From NCBI GenBank assembly GCA_002784625.1, contig PFLP01000050.1, forward strand, positions 1-32,777: 32,777 bases of DNA, in the 5' to 3' direction. The translations under genes and the position numbers were made by a program. This stretch comes from Candidatus Pacebacteria bacterium CG_4_10_14_0_8_um_filter_42_14 (GTDB taxonomy: Bacteria > Patescibacteriota > Microgenomatia > UBA1400 > PJMF01). Shown piece by piece: positions 29,170 through 32,777 of the stretch. Numbering within the stretch: the first letter of the stretch is position 1; every line of letters begins with the position of its first letter. The notes under the pieces were generated by a model, which did no database searches, was not told where the DNA came from, and saw only the letters and a program-made list of their open reading frames with translations.

Positions 29170-30851
29170 AATACTCAAAACTTCTCGGCAAAACAGCTAA
29201 AAATGATTCAAAAGGATCTAAGTTCGCTAGTCAAAGATACTTGACCAGAGGTGGCTTTATCAAAGAATCTACAGCCGGACGATACTCATTTTTACCACTC
29301 GGCTGGAGAGTTCATGAAAAGATTAAGGCAATTGTTAAAGACGAAATGGACAAAACTGGTGCCCAAGAAATGCTTGTCCCGACCCTGCATCCTCTAGAGT
29401 TTTGGGAAGAAACAAATCGTACAAACTCCGTTGGCTTTGAGCTCATGACTGTTAAAGATCGACGGGAAGCTTTTTTTGCCCTGGGCGGTACTGCTGAGGA
29501 AATGTTTGTTGACGTCGTCAGAAACTTGCACCTATCCTATCGAGATTTACCATTCACGATCTATCAGTTTTCTAACAAATTTAGAGACGAGCTTCGGGCT
29601 CGAGGCGGTCTCTTGAGGCTTCGAGAATTCGTCATGAAAGATGGCTACTCTTTTCATACTGATAAGGAAGATTTTGAGAATGAATATCAGGTCATGTCTG
29701 ATGCTTATGCGAGAATGTACAAACGCATCGGCCTAGACGCACTAAAGGTAGCTGCTGACAACGGCTATATCGGTGGTGAGTACTGCCATGAGTTCCAAGT
29801 AGAGTGTGATCTCGGCGAAGGTCGTTTTTTTGTTTCAGAAGACGGAAGCTACTGTGCCCACGAGGACATTGCCACATTTACAAGGGATAACAAAAACCTC
29901 GACGAGCCTCTCCAAAAATATCAAGTCGTCGACGCTGTCAGAGGCACGACTATGGAGGACGGCGTTAAATTTCACAATTTGCCTTTGTGGCGACAAATCA
30001 AAGACGTTCTCTACGCGACAGAAACTGGCAAACTTGTTTTAGCAATAACCAGAGGAGATCTAGATATCAATGAGATTAAACTTGCTCATGTCGTGAGTGC
30101 CCTCTCACTTAGACCAGCTTCAGTGGAAGAAGTTAAGTCGCTTGGTTCAGAACCTGGATTTATCTCGCCGGTTGGTTTGGCAGGAAAAGTCACTATTGTT
30201 GCTGATCCTTCGCTTCGAACCACAGTTAACGCTTTTGGTGGGGCTAATGCCTTGAATAAAGATGCTATCAACATCAATATCGATCGAGACTACACAGCAG
30301 ATATCGAGGCTGATATCGCCATGGCTCAAGACGGTTTTTTGAGTGAAAATGGAAAAAGCTTGCTGATAGAGAAGAAGGGCATTGAGGTTGGAAATATTTT
30401 CCAACTTGGCCTCCACTACTCGACTAAAATGAAAGATGCAAACTTTGCTGATAGCGCTGGTGGGCAAACGCCTTACTACATGGGTTGTTATGGATTTGGT
30501 CTGGCTAGAACGTTAGCGACTGTGGTTGAAAAACATCACGACGACAAGGGAATAATTTGGCCAGCGTCAATTGCCCCGTTTGCCGTTCACTTGGTTTCAC
30601 TGCCAGGAGCAGAAGATTTTGCAACTAGCCTCTATGAGGAGCTTCTCAAGGCTGACATTGAAGTCCTTTGGGATGATCGTTCAGTCTCCGCAGGCGTTAA
30701 ATTCGCTGATGCTGATCTCATCGGTATTCCCATTAGACTAGTTGTTTCAAGTAGAAATGGTGAAAAGGTCGAGTGGAAAAATAGAGCAGACTCAAAATCA
30801 ACCTTAATGAATAGAGAAGACGTTCTGAAAAAACTTTTAATTACCGAATAA
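29166..30851 (+). CDS. proS: prolyl-tRNA synthetase, bacterial type with INS editing domain
   Basis: 'RGGFIKESTAGRYSFLPLGWRVHEKI', 'QFSNKFRDELRARGGLLRLREFVMKDGYSFH', YbaK-like insertion (~'LVLAITRGDLDINEIKL...GAN'), 'YMGCYGFGLARTLATVVE'; ATGA overlap with prs. Confidence 0.95.
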   Translation: MKYSKLLGKTAKNDSKGSKFASQRYLTRGGFIKESTAGRYSFLPLGWRVHEKIKAIVKDEMDKTGAQEMLVPTLHPLEFWEETNRTNSVGFELMTVKDRREAFFALGGTAEEMFVDVVRNLHLSYRDLPFTIYQFSNKFRDELRARGGLLRLREFVMKDGYSFHTDKEDFENEYQVMSDAYARMYKRIGLDALKVAADNGYIGGEYCHEFQVECDLGEGRFFVSEDGSYCAHEDIATFTRDNKNLDEPLQKYQVVDAVRGTTMEDGVKFHNLPLWRQIKDVLYATETGKLVLAITRGDLDINEIKLAHVVSALSLRPASVEEVKSLGSEPGFISPVGLAGKVTIVADPSLRTTVNAFGGANALNKDAININIDRDYTADIEADIAMAQDGFLSENGKSLLIEKKGIEVGNIFQLGLHYSTKMKDANFADSAGGQTPYYMGCYGFGLARTLATVVEKHHDDKGIIWPASIAPFAVHLVSLPGAEDFATSLYEELLKADIEVLWDDRSVSAGVKFADADLIGIPIRLVVSSRNGEKVEWKNRADSKSTLMNREDVLKKLLITE

Positions 30852-30971
30852 AGTACGGTAAATATTAGAACCTATATTAAACATTTCTCAAACCAGCAAA
30901 CTTGCTATAGATTGATCATAGAAGCAATTTTTCTCATAGGTATTTTATATATCACGCCGTATAGTACTCAT

Positions 30972-31049
30972 ACATTCCGGTGAGGAACACCCACTGCGAC
31001 TGTCCTGGTTTTGTAAAAGACTTTGGCTGTTGCGGTGGGGTTTTATTTT
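30972..31049 (+). ncRNA. candidate small structured RNA or intrinsic terminator/leader
   Basis: Longest intergenic region in the window (229 nt). Possible -10 TATAGT at 30960-30965; 11-bp stem CCCACTGCGAC (30990-31000)/GTTGCGGTGGG (31029-31039, two G-U pairs) followed by TTTTATTTT; upstream GGTG-AGGAA-CACC mini-hairpin. Confidence 0.4.
30990..31049 (+). terminator. Rho-independent terminator-like hairpin with T tract
   Basis: 11-bp stem (two G-U), 28-nt loop, then G-TTTTATTTT. Confidence 0.65.
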
Positions 31050-31066
31050 GTCTTGGTCGTCAATGT

Positions 31067-31072
31067 TATACT
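31067..31072 (+). promoter_or_regulatory. putative extended -10 box (TGTTATACT) 8 nt before ATG
   Basis: aaTGTTATACTagtggaagATG. Confidence 0.55.
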
Positions 31073-31080
31073 AGTGGAAG

Positions 31081-31956
31081 ATGCCTCAACAAAAATTAAT
31101 TATCACTCACCACGCACCTGATCTTGATGCTATTTCATCGGTTTGGCTCTTAAAACGCTTTGATTCCCAAAATTATGCAAACGCCAAAATAGGCTACGTG
31201 AACCCAGGCCTCTCCTTGGATCCAAACATGGCTGATAACTACGGTATCTTGCCTCACAACGTAGTTCACGTCGACACCGGTCGCGGTGAATTTGATCATC
31301 ACACCTCAGAAAAGAATAGCCGAGACATTTGTGCTGCCACTTTGGTTCGTGATTATTTGATTAAGTCACATCCAGAATTAGCCAATGATTCGGCGTTAAA
31401 GGCAATTGTTGACCATGTGACTGAGATCGATCATTTTGGTGAAATATTTTGGCCTGAACCAGATAGCTATCGTTATAACTTTATGCTTCACGAGCTAATT
31501 AGGGGCAGTGAGTTTATGGCCCAAAATACCGATGACTCACAAATGCAGTTTGGAATGCAGGCTTTAGACAATGTCTATGCGGTTATGAAACAAAGTCACA
31601 AAGCTTCACAAATTCTCGATAATGATGGACTTATATTCCAAATTTCAGCTGGCAAATGCCTCGCCATCTCAACAAAAAATGATGACGTCATAAAGCTAGC
31701 TCAGAAACGAGGCATGATGCTGGTTGTCAGAAAAGACCCCTCCCTTGGTCACATTCGCATAAAAGTCAGACCGGATAGTTCTCTAACTCTTGAGAAACTC
31801 TACGAAAGAGTCCTGAAACTTGATCAGAAAGGTACCTGGTATTATCACCCGGGTGGGAAAATGCTCATCAACGGCTCACGCAAACATCTTGATCAGCAAC
31901 CCTCGCCTCTGAGCTTGCAAGAAATTGTAACTGCAATAAAAGACTTATATGAATAA
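31081..31956 (+). CDS. DHH/MYG1-like putative metal-dependent phosphoesterase
   Basis: 'IITHHAPDLDAISSVWLLKRF', 'VVHVDTGRGEFDHHTSEKNSRDICAATLV', 'AIVDHVTEIDHFGEIFW': conserved Asp/His motifs of DHH-type phosphoesterases. Confidence 0.6.
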   Translation: MPQQKLIITHHAPDLDAISSVWLLKRFDSQNYANAKIGYVNPGLSLDPNMADNYGILPHNVVHVDTGRGEFDHHTSEKNSRDICAATLVRDYLIKSHPELANDSALKAIVDHVTEIDHFGEIFWPEPDSYRYNFMLHELIRGSEFMAQNTDDSQMQFGMQALDNVYAVMKQSHKASQILDNDGLIFQISAGKCLAISTKNDDVIKLAQKRGMMLVVRKDPSLGHIRIKVRPDSSLTLEKLYERVLKLDQKGTWYYHPGGKMLINGSRKHLDQQPSPLSLQEIVTAIKDLYE

Positions 31957-32440
31957 ATCAGATTGTATTTTTTGCAAAATTGTTTCTGGTGATGCGCCAG
32001 CTCACGTGATTTGGTCAAGTGATTCTCACATGGCGTTTCTTTCGATATTTCCCAACACCGATGGTTTTACTGTGGTGATCCCAAAAGAGCATCATGGCAG
32101 CTATGCTTTTGAACAAAGCGACGAGGTTCTCTCAGAGCTGGTTATTGTTACAAAAACTGTAGCTAAAATTATTGACAACTACTACAAAGATGTGTCGAGA
32201 ACAGGAATGTTCTTTGAAGGCTTCGGCGTAGACCATCTTCACAGCAAGCTTTTTCCGATGCATGGAACTGGTGATTTGGAGCAATGGAAAAACATTGAAA
32301 GCTCATCTAACAGCCAATTCTTTCCAACTTATCCTGGCTTCTTACCTTCAAATGACTCGAATCGTGCGAATGATGATGACTTATCAAAATTAGCAAGCAA
32401 TATTCGTGCCTCTTACCAAGATGGAAATCATCAAGTATAA
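31949..32440 (+). CDS. HIT-family protein
   Basis: 'DCIFCKIVSGDAPAHVIWSSDSHMAFLSIFPNTDGFTVVIPKEHHGS' HIT N-terminus; triad region 'GVDHLHSKLFPMHG'. Overlaps the upstream gene by ATGAATAA. Confidence 0.85.
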   Translation: MNKSDCIFCKIVSGDAPAHVIWSSDSHMAFLSIFPNTDGFTVVIPKEHHGSYAFEQSDEVLSELVIVTKTVAKIIDNYYKDVSRTGMFFEGFGVDHLHSKLFPMHGTGDLEQWKNIESSSNSQFFPTYPGFLPSNDSNRANDDDLSKLASNIRASYQDGNHQV

Positions 32441-32441
32441 T
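32436..32441 (+). promoter_or_regulatory. putative -10 box (TATAAT) overlapping the HIT stop codon, 10 nt before rpsU
   Basis: aagTATAATtaccaatcttATG; TAA of the HIT gene lies inside the box. Confidence 0.4.
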
Positions 32442-32451
32442 TACCAATCTT

Positions 32452-32700
32452 ATGCCAATTGTTATTAGAGCAAAACAGAACGATAGCACTAATGATGTTA
32501 TTAAACGCTTCAAAAGAGCAGTCACTCAAGTTGATATTGTCCAAAAAGCTAAAGACGCGGCTTTCTTTATCAGTAAAGCCAGTATGCGAGCATCAAAACG
32601 CATGGACATGAACAGACTTCGTCGACGCGCTAGATCACTCAAGCGCATGAAAAACGTTTCTGAGTTATCTCTTCAAAGAATTAACGATCGTCTTCACTAG
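32452..32700 (+). CDS. rpsU: ribosomal protein bS21
   Basis: 'MPIVIRAKQNDSTNDVIKRFKRAVTQVDIV...RRRARSLKRMKN' S21-like N-terminus and basic tail. Confidence 0.75.
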   Translation: MPIVIRAKQNDSTNDVIKRFKRAVTQVDIVQKAKDAAFFISKASMRASKRMDMNRLRRRARSLKRMKNVSELSLQRINDRLH

Positions 32701-32718
32701 ACTTGTCGCAAAATAAGG

Positions 32719-32766
32719 AACAACACTTCCCCCTCCCCAAATTCAGTTAGAGTGTTGTTGATTTTG
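32719..32766 (+). terminator. putative terminator downstream of rpsU
   Basis: 9-bp perfect stem AACAACACT/AGTGTTGTT with 23-nt loop, then gaTTTT (weak T tract). Confidence 0.45.
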
Positions 32767-32777
32767 TAAAGTTGTAC

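Overview
This ~32.8 kb, gene-dense bacterial window looks like chromosomal core of a reduced-genome lineage, probably Patescibacteria/CPR. That assignment is inferred from gene content, class I LysRS, very small intergenic gaps and AT-rich promoters; I ran no phylogeny. Contents in order: (i) a minus-strand set of a short MFS fragment, a small membrane protein, a GNAT acetyltransferase and an aldehyde dehydrogenase; (ii) an Nmad1/DUF1599-like gene; (iii) a minus-strand alpha-glucan cluster (GT4/5-type glycosyltransferase, GH57, GH15, BadF/NAGK-type sugar kinase); (iv) a split transketolase, an L-LDH, a convergent Fpg and tRNA-Lys(UUU); (v) a PilM-like/TM/LytR_C-like membrane protein followed by a complete F-type ATP synthase operon (atpBEFHAGDC); (vi) greA with an intrinsic terminator; (vii) an operon of class I LysRS, HD protein, SerRS, SecA, PRPP synthetase and ProRS; (viii) a candidate small structured RNA, a DHH/MYG1-like protein, a HIT protein and rpsU. 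No CRISPR array, transposon or phage module was seen. The strongest unusual observations are: an atpH (delta) made of two tandem C-terminal-type domains with no N-terminal helical domain; a class I LysRS fused to a PheRS-type B3/B4 domain; and a recurrent promoter layout with TATACT/TACACT -10 boxes 6-11 nt before ATG, suggesting widespread leaderless transcription.
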